Notes: a model not told the origin generated them from the letters alone. Counted from the first letter of the stretch, positions 32,206 to 40,763 are shown. The stretch is DNA of 64,000 nt from Alistipes sp. (GCA_017465575.1 JAFTVX010000021.1:124001-188000); one strand, 5' to 3'. Numbers and translations are program-made.

Positions 32206-32593
32206 CATTTTTGCTGCCATTGCCCTTGTGGCGGTGGGCTGTGTAGGAAATAGTGATGCCACCGATAGTTCGGTGGCATCACACTTTGAGTCGCCCGAGG
32301 TGGAGGGTGGTCGCTATCGCGAGGCCTTTGTTGCGCTCGACAAGGAGTATAACACCCTTGCCGTGGAGCGCTGTGAGGCGTATATGTTGAGGGATAGCGC
32401 CAGCCGTGCCGAGGCACTCTTAACTAATAGTCGGGCAGCGGAGGAGCATCGTGAGCGTCTGCGCCTAACGGATAGTGCTTGGCTCTCTACCGCTCGCCAC
32501 TTCTACGATAGGGGCGATGGCGGTTTCACGGCGCTTGCCGAAGAGTTTGGCTCCGACTCCATAACGCTTGCTCGTCGCCTACTACGCCTATAG
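32192..32593 (+). CDS. Small lipoprotein (133 aa)
   Basis: ATG at 32192 overlaps the previous stop by 14 bp, so translation is coupled. Lipobox VGC (Cys17). The mature part is polar and helical with YREAFVALDKEYNTLAVERC and ends FGSDSITLARRLLRL. No recognised family. Its TAG lies at the left end of repeat B copy 1. Confidence 0.7.
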   Translation: MLRSSIFAAIALVAVGCVGNSDATDSSVASHFESPEVEGGRYREAFVALDKEYNTLAVERCEAYMLRDSASRAEALLTNSRAAEEHRERLRLTDSAWLSTARHFYDRGDGGFTALAEEFGSDSITLARRLLRL

Positions 32594-32787
32594 GTATGTT
32601 CTATAAATTAGTAAATAAGTTATTCGTTGTCGGCAGATTCTGTTTCGGTTGCTTTTGGGCTTATTTTGCTAGATTTCTCATTTTTACTCGGTTACAATGC
32701 CCGCATTGCGCCCTTAGTAACAAATAAGAAATCTAAACAAAATAATCTCCAAAATCAACTCGACCTAATTTATAGAACCTACCTATA
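32592..32787. repeat. Repeat B, copy 1
   Basis: A 196-bp imperfect palindrome filling the gap between two convergent genes and touching both stop codons. Terminal inverted repeat GGTATGTTCTATAAATTAG / GGTAGGTTCTATAAATTAG. An inner TTATTTTGCTAGATTTCT pairs with AGAAATCTAAACAAAATAA. Centre ACAATGCCCGCATTGCGCC. A related copy lies at 36979-37170 and an end-only remnant at 33300-33327. Confidence 0.85.
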
Positions 32788-33265
32788 AGTAATAGTAGAT
32801 ATGCTCGCCCCACTCACGCTCTACCTCGTTGCGAAGGAGCGTGCCATCCTCGGCGTAGTCGAGGTAGATATCTGTTAGGAGGCCATTTACAACCTGCTCG
32901 GTATCAATAATGTAGATGATCTCGCCCGTGTTGCGCTCCAAGCGCTCAACATCGTCTACGGGAGCCTCTACACCAAACTCAGTCTCAAAAGCTGTGCGTA
33001 CCGCAGCGGGCAAATCCGAATACTTAATATCGAAGAGGGTCATCACCCACTTGCCGTTAGCTGTATACCACGCCTCGCACTCCATGCCGTCGAGGTGGAA
33101 ATCTGCTACACGGTGGCCACGCTCACGCTCCCACTCGATGTGTGTAGCGTTGGGGTAGCGGTCGCTGAACGCCTTGTTAAGCGATACCGAGGGTGTGTAG
33201 TCATCGTCGCAACCCACAAACGCAAGGGTCGCAACACTAATCAATGCAAACAATAACTTTCTCAT
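32783..33265 (-). CDS. PepSY-like-domain lipoprotein (160 aa)
   Basis: Lipobox FVGC (Cys19), then two beta-rich repeats of about 65 residues of the PepSY-like (DUF2874-type) kind: AFSDRYPNATHIEWERERGH with WYTANGKWVMTLFDIKYSDL, and VRTAFETEFGV onward. These small Bacteroidetes envelope proteins resemble beta-lactamase-inhibitor-like folds and may bind or inhibit partners, with no proven function. A second member lies just upstream (33332-33781), in the same direction. Confidence 0.8.
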   Translation of the reverse strand: MRKLLFALISVATLAFVGCDDDYTPSVSLNKAFSDRYPNATHIEWERERGHRVADFHLDGMECEAWYTANGKWVMTLFDIKYSDLPAAVRTAFETEFGVEAPVDDVERLERNTGEIIYIIDTEQVVNGLLTDIYLDYAEDGTLLRNEVEREWGEHIYYYL

Positions 33266-33299
33266 AGTTTTAATTCTCTTTTAGGTTGGACACATTTTA

Positions 33300-33327
33300 A
33301 GGTATGTTCTATAAATTAGGCTACCTC
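33300..33327. repeat. Repeat B terminal remnant
   Basis: GGTATGTTCTATAAATTAGG then CTACCT: one terminal arm of repeat B followed directly by the end of the other, with the roughly 150-bp interior missing, between the two PepSY-like genes. Confidence 0.6.
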
Positions 33328-33331
33328 TATT

Positions 33332-33781
33332 TTAATCATCAATCTCGCGGAGCTTGAACTTGCTATTGAACTGCAACTCAAGACCATTTGAGAGCTGCAC
33401 CTCCCACTCGTTCCAGTCGCACGAAATCTCTACAATCTGCTTATCGGCAAAGTTGCGCTCTACATACGAAGCAATCTGCGAGGGAACGATGGCTGCGGGC
33501 ACAGCCTTGCGCTGGCAGTCTACCTTTGTCCACTTGCCGTCGTTGTTGAACTCTACCTCCGAGCCGTTCTCGAAGCGAACCTTATAGTCGCGGTCGGTAA
33601 GCTCGCTATCGTATAAGATATGCGCAATCTTCTCATTAGCAAAGTTTTGCTTAATAAAGGTCTGCGCTTTGGCGGGTAGCTTGTCGAACTCCACCAAGCG
33701 GTCGTGGTCAGATACACAGGCAGCCGTAGTTGCCACAATGCCAAACAACAGAGCTGCAAATAACATCGAAATTCGTTTCAT
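33332..33781 (-). CDS. PepSY-like-domain envelope protein (149 aa)
   Basis: An N-terminal signal ending TTAACVSD (lipobox-like). Two PepSY-like units follow: KLPAKAQTFIKQNFANEKIA with YKVRFENGSEVEFNNDGKW, and VPSQIASYVERNFADKQIV with WEVQLSNGLELQFNSKFKL. The fold repeats a helix plus beta-meander. Paralogous in architecture to the downstream gene. Function unknown. Confidence 0.82.
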   Translation of the reverse strand: MKRISMLFAALLFGIVATTAACVSDHDRLVEFDKLPAKAQTFIKQNFANEKIAHILYDSELTDRDYKVRFENGSEVEFNNDGKWTKVDCQRKAVPAAIVPSQIASYVERNFADKQIVEISCDWNEWEVQLSNGLELQFNSKFKLREIDD

Positions 33782-33948
33782 AATCGTTCTTGTTTTAAGG
33801 TTTACACATCTTTTACAATTATTGTGCAGAAAATAAAACCACTTTTCTACTGTGCAAAAATATAAAAAAAATATTCACGACATACAAAAGTTGCCGTGAA
33901 TATTGAGTTTTTAGCTATAATATTTTTTTATAGTCCTATAAGTTCAGA

Positions 33949-34209
33949 CTATATCTCGCCCTCTGTCGCCTCTTCTGCGGGTTCTTCTGTGGGCTCTTCT
34001 TGCTCGATAACCTCCTCATTTACAACCTCTTCTGCGGGTTGCTCCGAAGGCTCTTCTGCGGGCTCCTCTGCTGTGTTATGCACGAAAAGCATATCGTAGA
34101 GGTCACGCTCAAAGAGCATAGATTGGTAGTTCGGGTAGTTGAGCACGGCAAAGACCACAACCGCAAGGGTTGCCAATGTGAAAAGTGTGCCTATAATTCT
34201 CTTAATCAT
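33949..34209 (-). CDS. Small membrane protein with acidic Glu/Pro tail
   Basis: 86 residues: one transmembrane helix (IIGTLFTLATLAVVVFAVL), a short YPNYQSMLFERDLYD segment, then a tail of EEPAEEPSEQPAEE-type repeats with about 20 Glu. The ATG overlaps the stop of the S41 protease gene by 8 bp, so it is translationally coupled and may be a partner or substrate of that protease. The acidic tail could bind cations or basic surfaces. No family recognised. Confidence 0.7.
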   Translation of the reverse strand: MIKRIIGTLFTLATLAVVVFAVLNYPNYQSMLFERDLYDMLFVHNTAEEPAEEPSEQPAEEVVNEEVIEQEEPTEEPAEEATEGEI

Positions 34210-35863
34210 TGTTTTGTTGTTTTAACTCCTCTACGGCACGGCGCATAACCTTGTCGATAGGGTAGATGTTGTAGTAGAAGCCCGAGTCGTCACCCAAGGC
34301 GTTGCGACCGATATAGGCACGCAACTGCGCAAGGATAATATCGCGCGATATATTCAACTCGTGGCGGTTGGTTGCGATGCCCTGCTGCTCGGCATAGCTC
34401 ACAAAGTCCGAGAGTAGGTCATCTGCCGAGAGCAGACTATCCAGCTCCTCAAGTGTCGAGACATTGTCGAGTGCCTCACGGTGCTTATCGGCATAGCGTA
34501 TGGTGTAGCGGTAGAGGGTGTTGCTATCCCATACCTTAGTATAATAGCGCGTGATGCCCACCGTGTCCATCGGGATAAAGATGTCGGGCATAATGCCACC
34601 ACCACCATATACCGTGCGACCGCCCGGCGTGGTGAACTTCAGGCTCTCGTCGAAGTGTATAGAGTCGGCCGAGAAGAACTCGTTGTGCATATAGCGGTCG
34701 AAAATCTCCATATGGTATGCCATCTCATCGCCAGCCGTATAGGGCTTCTGTATCGAGCGACCTGTGGGGGTGTAGTAGCGAGCAACGGTTAGGCGCACGG
34801 CAGAACCATCGGTAAAGGGTATCTGTGTCTGTACCAAGCCCTTACCAAAGGTGCGACGACCCAAGACTATGCCTCGGTCGTTATCCTGAATAGCGCCCGC
34901 CAAAATCTCGCTCGACGAGGCACTTGTCTCGTCAACGAGGATTGCCAAGCCAAGGTCGGTAGATGTGCCATTGCCACGGCTATACTCCTTCTGCTTATTG
35001 CCATTACGGTCCTCGGTGTAGACAATCAACTTTTCGGCAGGGAGGAACTCGTTGGCGATAAGTATCGCCTGGTCGAGGAAGCCACCCGAGTTGCCACGAA
35101 GGTCGATAATAAGCTTTTGCAGACCCTCCGAGCGCAACTTCGTAAGTGCCTCACGCAACTCATCATACGATGTTCGGGCAAACTGCGATAGGCGCACATA
35201 GCCGATGCCAGCCTCCTTGTCGAGCATAAAGGCGGTCTCGATGCTGTGTAGTTCGATAGCATCACGCACAACCTCCACCTCGACAAGCTCGTCGAGTGTC
35301 TGGCGCTCGATAGCGAGCTTCACCTTTGTGCCACGCTTGCCACGCATAAGCTTAACAAGCGAGTCTTGCGCAATGCCCTGACCTGCAACATCTCTATCGT
35401 CGATGCGCACGATGCGGTCGCCCGAGCGCACACCCGCCTTGAACGAGGGACCCTGTGGCACAACATTGAGCACCGTGATGGTGTCGGTCATAGCGTTAAA
35501 GACGATGCCGATGCCGTCAAACTCGCCCTCCAACGACTCGTTTACCTGATTGAAAAGTCGGGCAGGGATATACTCCGAGTGGGGGTCAAGCTCCGAGAGC
35601 AGCGAAGGGATAGCCTTCTCGTAGATGGTGTCGAGGTCGATAGGGTCGACATAGTAGTTGCGCACGGCATTCACCGTCTGCATCATCTTATCCTGCATCA
35701 TCAGTCCGCCGATGTTGTTGCTGCGCATCATCTCCTCGCTAAGGCGATGCAACAGCGTCTCGGTACGGCGCTGCTCGCCACTACGACCTATGGCGATACC
35801 CACAAAGAGCACCGCACTTAACAATATGATAACGACTATCGTTGTCCAACCTCTTCTCTGCAT
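34202..35863 (-). CDS. S41-family C-terminal processing peptidase
   Basis: I prefer the ATG at 35863 (553 residues); a GTG at 35896 adds 11 polar residues. An N-terminal signal anchor (WTTIVVIILLSAVLFVGIAI), a PDZ domain (EGEFDGIGIVFN, VRSGDRIVRIDDRDVAGQG), then the protease core. The core carries the catalytic Ser in VDETSASSSEILAGAIQ and the Lys in GRRTFGKGLVQTQIP. The enzyme is a periplasmic tail-specific serine protease. A C-terminal extension of about 150 residues is typical of the Bacteroidetes CtpA group. Operon: DUF3078 gene, this gene, then the acidic membrane protein. Confidence 0.9.
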   Translation of the reverse strand: MQRRGWTTIVVIILLSAVLFVGIAIGRSGEQRRTETLLHRLSEEMMRSNNIGGLMMQDKMMQTVNAVRNYYVDPIDLDTIYEKAIPSLLSELDPHSEYIPARLFNQVNESLEGEFDGIGIVFNAMTDTITVLNVVPQGPSFKAGVRSGDRIVRIDDRDVAGQGIAQDSLVKLMRGKRGTKVKLAIERQTLDELVEVEVVRDAIELHSIETAFMLDKEAGIGYVRLSQFARTSYDELREALTKLRSEGLQKLIIDLRGNSGGFLDQAILIANEFLPAEKLIVYTEDRNGNKQKEYSRGNGTSTDLGLAILVDETSASSSEILAGAIQDNDRGIVLGRRTFGKGLVQTQIPFTDGSAVRLTVARYYTPTGRSIQKPYTAGDEMAYHMEIFDRYMHNEFFSADSIHFDESLKFTTPGGRTVYGGGGIMPDIFIPMDTVGITRYYTKVWDSNTLYRYTIRYADKHREALDNVSTLEELDSLLSADDLLSDFVSYAEQQGIATNRHELNISRDIILAQLRAYIGRNALGDDSGFYYNIYPIDKVMRRAVEELKQQNND

Positions 35864-35911
35864 CACTCTATCCTCCCTCTTCGAAGCGTTATGCACTTTT
35901 CGTGCCTTGGT

Positions 35912-36970
35912 TTACTTGTTGTTGAAGGTATAGGTAAGACCTACAGAGAGCATCGACTGCACCTGCAACTTGTTGATTTCAGCCTTGTTGTAGTAGAGCT
36001 GAACATAAATCTGTGTCGAGATATACTTCGTAGCCTTGATGTCGATGGTGTTCTCCCAACGCACCGTGGGCAAGATATGCTCATAGGTGGGCTTATCCTC
36101 CGTAGGCTTGAAGTTGGCAGCCGCTGCAAGGTCGGTAATCCAACCGTAGAATGAGTATGCTGTGGTGCGGTAGCGCAACCAGCCATTCTTACCCCAACTC
36201 TTGTCGAAGTCGAGCTTAACCGAGAGACCGCCCTCAAACTTCGAGCGACCAGTCAACACGCCGTAGTCCTTAGTGGTCGAGAGGTCGTGACGGAAGGTGG
36301 CGCTCATCGCCAAAGGCGCAAGGTTGACCTTGAGGGGGAAGCGCTCCGAGGGGAGTACATAGGTAAAACCGACAGAAGCATCAAGATAACCGGGGGTCAT
36401 AAAGTTTGACACGGGGGCTACCGAGTTCTGCTGGTCGCCACGCGCTGCATAGCCACGCGCAAACTGTGTACGGAACTGAATGTTAGCACCATAGGTCCAG
36501 TTGCGAACCATATCCCACTGGGGCGCTGTCGAGATAGCAATCTCATCAACATTCTTGAACCATACGCCCTTCTGTGCGCCGTTAAGCTCCATACGCATAT
36601 TGTTGTAGCCAAACTTCGCTGCGGCGGTGTTGGTCAAGGTAAACTTATTCTTCTTGTAGATGTGCTTGAAGTTGATGTTTGCCAAGATGGTGATGGTGTT
36701 GTCGCCTGCTGCCTGCCACGACTCGCTAAATGCGGTGAGTGAGCCGTGAAGGTTGGCTGTAAAGTCCACGGTGTTGCGCTCCTTGCGGATTGCAGCACGC
36801 TTTGCGCGCTCCTCAGCCTCCGAAACATAGTCTGCCTCGACAGCCTCGGTCTTCATATCGTTCTCGAAGCTCTTCTCGGTGGTCGTTGCCACCTCGTCAA
36901 TCGATACCTGTGCCATTGCGTATGTCGAAGCAAGGGCAGCAAACATAAGGGTTAGGTAAAATTTCTTCAT
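35912..36970 (-). CDS. DUF3078-type outer-membrane protein
   Basis: 352 residues with a signal peptide (MKKFYLTLMFAALASTYAMAQ). From about residue 75 it alternates hydrophobic and polar residues in beta strands (VDFTANLHGSLTAFSESWQAAGDNTITILAN), ending in the Phe/Tyr-rich LSVGLTYTFNNK, consistent with a small outer-membrane barrel. DUF3078 proteins are widespread in Bacteroidetes with no assigned activity. It heads the operon with the S41 protease. Its 5' leader contains repeat B copy 2, only 8 bp before the ATG. Confidence 0.8.
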   Translation of the reverse strand: MKKFYLTLMFAALASTYAMAQVSIDEVATTTEKSFENDMKTEAVEADYVSEAEERAKRAAIRKERNTVDFTANLHGSLTAFSESWQAAGDNTITILANINFKHIYKKNKFTLTNTAAAKFGYNNMRMELNGAQKGVWFKNVDEIAISTAPQWDMVRNWTYGANIQFRTQFARGYAARGDQQNSVAPVSNFMTPGYLDASVGFTYVLPSERFPLKVNLAPLAMSATFRHDLSTTKDYGVLTGRSKFEGGLSVKLDFDKSWGKNGWLRYRTTAYSFYGWITDLAAAANFKPTEDKPTYEHILPTVRWENTIDIKATKYISTQIYVQLYYNKAEINKLQVQSMLSVGLTYTFNNK

Positions 36971-36978
36971 AATATAAT

Positions 36979-37170
36979 GGATGTTCTATAAATTAGTAAA
37001 TAAGTTTTCGTTGTCGGGAGTCTATGTTTCGGTCGCTTTTGAATTTATTTTGGCATATTTCTAATTTTTCCTCAGTTACAATGCTCGCATTGCGCCATCG
37101 GAAGAAATTAGAAATCTGACTCAAAATAATCTTCAAAATCAACTCGACCTAATTTATAGAACCTCCCTTT
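36979..37170. repeat. Repeat B, copy 2
   Basis: 192 bp, same terminal and internal dyads as copy 1 (ATGTTCTATAAATTAGTAAA and TCGACCTAATTTATAGAACC), with many interior substitutions. It lies in the predicted 5' leader of the DUF3078 gene, between its -7 box (37209-37216) and its ATG (36970). Confidence 0.85.
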
Positions 37171-37208
37171 ATAGTTAAATCCTATGGTGAGATATGTAAA
37201 TACAATCG

Positions 37209-37216
37209 CAAAGATA
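37209..37216 (-). promoter_or_regulatory. -7 box of the DUF3078-S41 operon
   Basis: CAAAGATA on the plus strand (TATCTTTG on the minus strand). The leader would be about 230 nt and would contain repeat B copy 2. Confidence 0.6.
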
Positions 37217-37238
37217 TAAATCTTTTCCCAATTTTTTG

Positions 37239-37246
37239 TATCTTTG
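37239..37246 (+). promoter_or_regulatory. -7 box of the endonuclease IV gene
   Basis: TATCTTTG, 21 bp before the ATG at 37268 and 22 bp from the divergent box at 37209-37216, so the two promoters overlap. Confidence 0.65.
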
Positions 37247-37267
37247 CCTAAAAGAAACTATTAAACG

Positions 37268-38122
37268 ATGAATAATATAAAATTTTTTGGAGCTCATACA
37301 AGCGCATCGGGTGGTGTGGAGAATGCCGCCAAGAACGCTGTGGCGATTGGTGCTACGGCCTTTGCGCTCTTTACCAAGAATCAGCGCCAGTGGTCAGCAC
37401 CTGCGTTGACTGCCAAGCAGATAGATGTTTTTAAGGCGGCTTGCGAGGAGGGTGGCTTTAGCCCTTCGCAGATTCTGCCCCACGATAGCTACCTTATCAA
37501 CCTCGGACATCCCGATGCCGAAGGTTTGCAGAAGTCGCGCGATTCGTTCTTCGAGGAGATGGAGCGCTGCGAGCGCTTGGGTCTTGATAGGCTCAACTTC
37601 CACCCCGGTAGCCACCTTAAGCGCATCACATCGTTGCAGTCGCTCGACCGCATCGCCGAGTCGATAAATATGGCGTTGGAGCGCTCGTCGGGCGTTACGG
37701 CGGTGTTGGAGAACACGGCGGGACAGGGTTCAAATCTCGGTTTTGCCTTCGAACAATTGGCATATATCATTGAGCGTGTGGAGGATAAGAGCCGTGTAGG
37801 TGTCTGCATCGATACCTGCCACGCCTTTGCTGCGGGCTACGACTTACGCACCAAGGAGGCATGCGACAAGACATTTTCGGAGTTCGACCGCATCATCGGC
37901 TTTCAGTATCTTCGTGGTATGCACCTTAACGATGCTATGCGCCCGTTGGGTAGCCATATCGACCGCCATGCACCGTTGGGCGAGGGCGAGATTGGCTGGG
38001 AGTGCTTCCGCTATATCGCCACGGACGACCGCTTTGCAGGTATCCCTCTAATCTTGGAGACCCCCGATGAGGCTCGCTGGGCAGAGGAGATTGCGACATT
38101 GAAAAAGTTTGCTAATCAGTAA
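37268..38122 (+). CDS. nfo: Deoxyribonuclease IV (AP endonuclease)
   Basis: 284 residues, the family's normal length. Endonuclease IV cleaves 5' to abasic sites in base-excision repair using three zinc ions. Metal-binding motifs are clear: [25 protein letters not shown] and [20 protein letters not shown]. Downstream genes for GH53 and MntP follow closely (14 bp and 5 bp), so it may share a transcript with them, although their functions are unrelated. Confidence 0.95.
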   Translation: MNNIKFFGAHTSASGGVENAAKNAVAIGATAFALFTKNQRQWSAPALTAKQIDVFKAACEEGGFSPSQILPHDSYLINLGHPDAEGLQKSRDSFFEEMERCERLGLDRLNFHPGSHLKRITSLQSLDRIAESINMALERSSGVTAVLENTAGQGSNLGFAFEQLAYIIERVEDKSRVGVCIDTCHAFAAGYDLRTKEACDKTFSEFDRIIGFQYLRGMHLNDAMRPLGSHIDRHAPLGEGEIGWECFRYIATDDRFAGIPLILETPDEARWAEEIATLKKFANQ

Positions 38123-38136
38123 ATTATATTGATATT

Positions 38137-39105
38137 ATGAAAAAGTTTTTTGCTCTTGCCGTAGCCCTTTTCTCGCTTTCGGCAGTCGTTGCACAGACAT
38201 CTATCGAGCGCCCCTATGCCGTGGGTGCCGATATCTCGTGGTTGCAGTCGCAGGAGGACCGTGGCACAAAGTTCTCGGACGGTGGCACGGAGGGTGATGC
38301 TATCGAGATTTTGCGCGACAACGGCTTCAACTACATTCGTTTGCGCCTCTTTGTAGACCCTCGCTCGGAACTCGGCTACTCGCGCCGTGATGGCTATTGC
38401 GACTTGGAGCACACCTTGCAGATGGCTCGTCGCATCAAGGATGCGGGTATGTACTTCCTGCTCGACTTCCACTACTCGGATAACTGGGCAGATCCCCAGA
38501 AGCAGATTTTGCCTCAGGCGTGGCAGACATTCTCTTACGAAGAGGTTTGTACCGCCGTCTATGAGCATACACGCGATGTGTTGGTTGCTTTGGAGAAGCA
38601 GGGCACAGCACCCGATATGGTGCAGGTGGGCAACGAGGTGAGCAACGGTATGTTGTGGCCATACGGCTCGGTACGCCACTCGTTTGAGGGTCTCTGTGGT
38701 CTGTTGCGCGAGGGTGTGCGTGCCGTTCGTGAGTTCGCCCCCTCGGCAGATGTTATGCTCCATGTGGCACTTGGCGGTATGGTCGAGGAGACACAGCGTT
38801 TCTTCGGTGCTATGGCCGAGTATGGCGTTGAGTATGATGTAATTGGACAGTCGTACTACCCCGAGTGGCACGGCACTTTGGAGGACTTGGAGCGCAACCT
38901 TAAGTCGATGGCGAAGGAGATTGGCAAGCCTGTATATGTTGTCGAGTACCGCGACTACTTCCTCGATATCGACCGCATCGTTAGGTCGTTGCCCGAGGGT
39001 CTTGGTCTCGGCACATTTATCTGGGAGGCTACCTCGCCACAGTGGGGTAAGCTCTTCGACGAAGAGGGCGCTGCAACAGCGGCTCTCGACGACTATAATA
39101 AATAG
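38137..39105 (+). CDS. GH53 arabinogalactan endo-beta-1,4-galactanase
   Basis: 322 residues with a signal peptide (MKKFFALAVALFSLSAVVAQ), so secreted. GH53 hallmarks are VGADISWLQSQEDRG, FNYIRLRLFVDP, LLDFHYSDNWADPQKQ, the acid/base Glu167 in QVGNEVSNGMLWP and the nucleophile Glu270 in YVVEYRDYF. It hydrolyses beta-1,4-galactan of pectin side chains. There is no SusC/D or galactosidase next to it, so it works outside a canonical locus here. Confidence 0.92.
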   Translation: MKKFFALAVALFSLSAVVAQTSIERPYAVGADISWLQSQEDRGTKFSDGGTEGDAIEILRDNGFNYIRLRLFVDPRSELGYSRRDGYCDLEHTLQMARRIKDAGMYFLLDFHYSDNWADPQKQILPQAWQTFSYEEVCTAVYEHTRDVLVALEKQGTAPDMVQVGNEVSNGMLWPYGSVRHSFEGLCGLLREGVRAVREFAPSADVMLHVALGGMVEETQRFFGAMAEYGVEYDVIGQSYYPEWHGTLEDLERNLKSMAKEIGKPVYVVEYRDYFLDIDRIVRSLPEGLGLGTFIWEATSPQWGKLFDEEGAATAALDDYNK

Positions 39106-39110
39106 GTATT

Positions 39111-39668
39111 ATGGATTTTCTCTCGCTTTTATTGATTGCCGTAGGCCTCTCGATGGATGCCTTTGCAGTGTCGGTCGCCAAGGGTCTTGCCGTTACGGAG
39201 GTTAAGCCCCGCCACGCCATGCTTGCTGGCGTGTGGTTTGGTGGTTTTCAGGCACTTATGCCCGTTATCGGCTATCTGCTTGCAAGTAGTTTTTCGGCCA
39301 TTGTCGTGAGTGTCGACCACTGGATTGCCTTTGCTCTGTTGTCGTTTATCGGTCTTAATATGATTCGTGAGGCGGTGTGGGGCGATGAGGAGAGTGGCGA
39401 TGCGGACTTTGGTGTGCGCAAGATGTTTTTGATGGCGGTTGCAACAAGCATCGATGCCTTGGCGGTAGGTGTCTCGTTGGCCTTTGTCGGTGTCGATATC
39501 TTCTCGGCAGCGCTCACCATCGGTGTCGTTACCTTCGCTTTCTCATTTGCGGGCATCTATCTGGGTCGTAGCGTAGGCTCAAAGCTTGGCAAGAAGGCGG
39601 GAATTTTGGGTGGTATCGTGCTGATTGCCATCGGAATAAAGATACTCATCGAGCATCTTTCGGAATAG
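39111..39668 (+). CDS. mntP: Manganese efflux pump MntP
   Basis: 185 residues with six hydrophobic segments and the two internally repeated motifs of the family: LSMDAFAVSVAKGL near the start and TSIDALAVGVSLAF in the second half, each placing an Asp in the membrane. It exports Mn(II) from the cytoplasm. No Mn riboswitch is visible upstream; the gene starts 5 bp after GH53 and probably shares its transcript. Confidence 0.92.
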   Translation: MDFLSLLLIAVGLSMDAFAVSVAKGLAVTEVKPRHAMLAGVWFGGFQALMPVIGYLLASSFSAIVVSVDHWIAFALLSFIGLNMIREAVWGDEESGDADFGVRKMFLMAVATSIDALAVGVSLAFVGVDIFSAALTIGVVTFAFSFAGIYLGRSVGSKLGKKAGILGGIVLIAIGIKILIEHLSE

Positions 39669-39672
39669 AATA

Positions 39673-39695
39673 GTGGGAGGTCAAAGGCCTCCCAC
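39673..39695. terminator. Convergent terminator after mntP
   Basis: GTGGGAGG pairs with CCTCCCAC around a 7-nt loop; it overlaps the stop codon of the opposing gene. Confidence 0.7.
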
Positions 39696-39965
39696 AATCT
39701 TTCTAAGAAATACCCTCACCTCGCGGTAGATATGGTCTACCGTGGCGCTCACCTCATAGATAATGCCCATACGATGTTGCCAGCGGAGCATTGTGCGCCT
39801 AACACCGAAAATGTAGATGGCACAAGCCACTGCTAAATAGACGATGCCCACCACGGCAAAGGCGGCTACCCAACTATGCATAAGTGCGCTCAGCGACACC
39901 ACAACGGCGCCACTGAGCAGCGATAGCCCCAAAAGTAGGGCGAGGATAAATGCCACGAACGACAT
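39681..39965 (-). CDS. Small two-helix membrane protein (holin-X-like)
   Basis: 94 residues with two hydrophobic helices (FVAFILALLLGLSLLSGAVVV and WVAAFAVVGIVYLAVACAIYIFG) followed by a basic amphipathic C-terminus. It resembles the small holin-superfamily or YqjK-like proteins that often follow YtxH-like genes in Bacteroidetes. It lies 21 bp after the YtxH-like gene. Function unknown. Confidence 0.65.
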   Translation of the reverse strand: MSFVAFILALLLGLSLLSGAVVVSLSALMHSWVAAFAVVGIVYLAVACAIYIFGVRRTMLRWQHRMGIIYEVSATVDHIYREVRVFLRKIVGGL

Positions 39966-39986
39966 AGCTACACCGCTTTGTGTGGG

Positions 39987-40184
39987 CTACTTGTGCTCGT
40001 CGTTGCAGTGACAGGGGCGCATCTCTTCCAACCCCTCGCGAACGCGCTCCGTAGCCTCGTTAAACGAGTCACGAATCTTGCCACGAAGCTCCTTGCCCGA
40101 CTGTGGCGTGGTGAGCATAGCAACTGCAGCACCGATGATAGCACCTCCGAGTGCCGACATCAAACAGATACATGAGTTTTTCAT
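39987..40184 (-). CDS. YtxH-like small membrane protein
   Basis: 65 residues from the ATG at 40184 (MKNSCICLMSALGG); an open frame to 40340 crosses the divergent promoter region and is not real. One glycine-rich hydrophobic segment (ALGGAIIGAAVAMLTTPQSG) is followed by a charged helix, KELRGKIRDSFNEATERVRE. YtxH-like proteins are small, often stress-induced membrane proteins. The last residues include CHCNDEH. Confidence 0.8.
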   Translation of the reverse strand: MKNSCICLMSALGGAIIGAAVAMLTTPQSGKELRGKIRDSFNEATERVREGLEEMRPCHCNDEHK

Positions 40185-40259
40185 AATAGTAAAAATTAAA
40201 GGTTCACTCCGAGAGGAGCAAACCACACGCCAAAAGTGGCGAGAACAGAACTTTTTTTG

Positions 40260-40267
40260 TACCTTTG
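40260..40267 (+). promoter_or_regulatory. -7 box of the SLOG gene, 4 nt before the ATG
   Basis: TACCTTTG at 40260-40267 with the ATG at 40272, the same 4-nt spacing as at recQ. Predicts a leaderless transcript. Confidence 0.6.
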
Positions 40268-40271
40268 CGCT

Positions 40272-40763
40272 ATGACATCTACCGACATAACCATTGCAAC
40301 CTTTACTGGTCACCGCACCTATGAGGGTGAGGCAGACCAAGCGTTGCGCGAGGCTGTTGAGGCGCTCTACAACGAGGGCGTTCGCACCTTCCGTGTCGGT
40401 ATGGCAGAGGGCTTCGACCTCGCTGCGGGAGCTGCCGTTGTGGCTTTGCGCGAGCAGACGAAGGATGTTGTGTTGGAGGCGATAGTGCCATTTCCTGCCT
40501 TTGCCTTACGCTTCGGTATGCGCGATAAGGCGCTCTACGACAACATTATAGCCTCGGCCGATGTGGTGCTATATGCCGATATGGCATACCACCGTGCTAT
40601 CTTCCACCGTCGCAACGATATGCTTGTCGAGGGTGCCGATGTTGTGGTGGCGTGGTACGACGGAAGTAGGGGAGGAACGGACTACACAATCCGCCGTGCG
40701 CACAAGCTCGGTTGCCGTATTATCAACCTCTATCCCGACCCACAACTCTCAATCGACTTTTAA
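40272..40763 (+). CDS. SLOG-domain (DUF1273-like) nucleotide-binding protein
   Basis: 163 residues from the ATG at 40272; the upstream part of the open frame overlaps its own promoter box. Family features are ATFTGHRTYEG at the start, FRVGMAEGFDLAAGAAVVALR (the nucleotide-binding loop) and VVAWYDGSRGGTDYTIRRA near the end. SLOG/DUF1273 proteins are Rossmann-like binders of nucleotide ligands related to DprA/LOG, many of unknown role and some linked to phage defence or NAD-derived signals. It stands alone here. Confidence 0.82.
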   Translation: MTSTDITIATFTGHRTYEGEADQALREAVEALYNEGVRTFRVGMAEGFDLAAGAAVVALREQTKDVVLEAIVPFPAFALRFGMRDKALYDNIIASADVVLYADMAYHRAIFHRRNDMLVEGADVVVAWYDGSRGGTDYTIRRAHKLGCRIINLYPDPQLSIDF

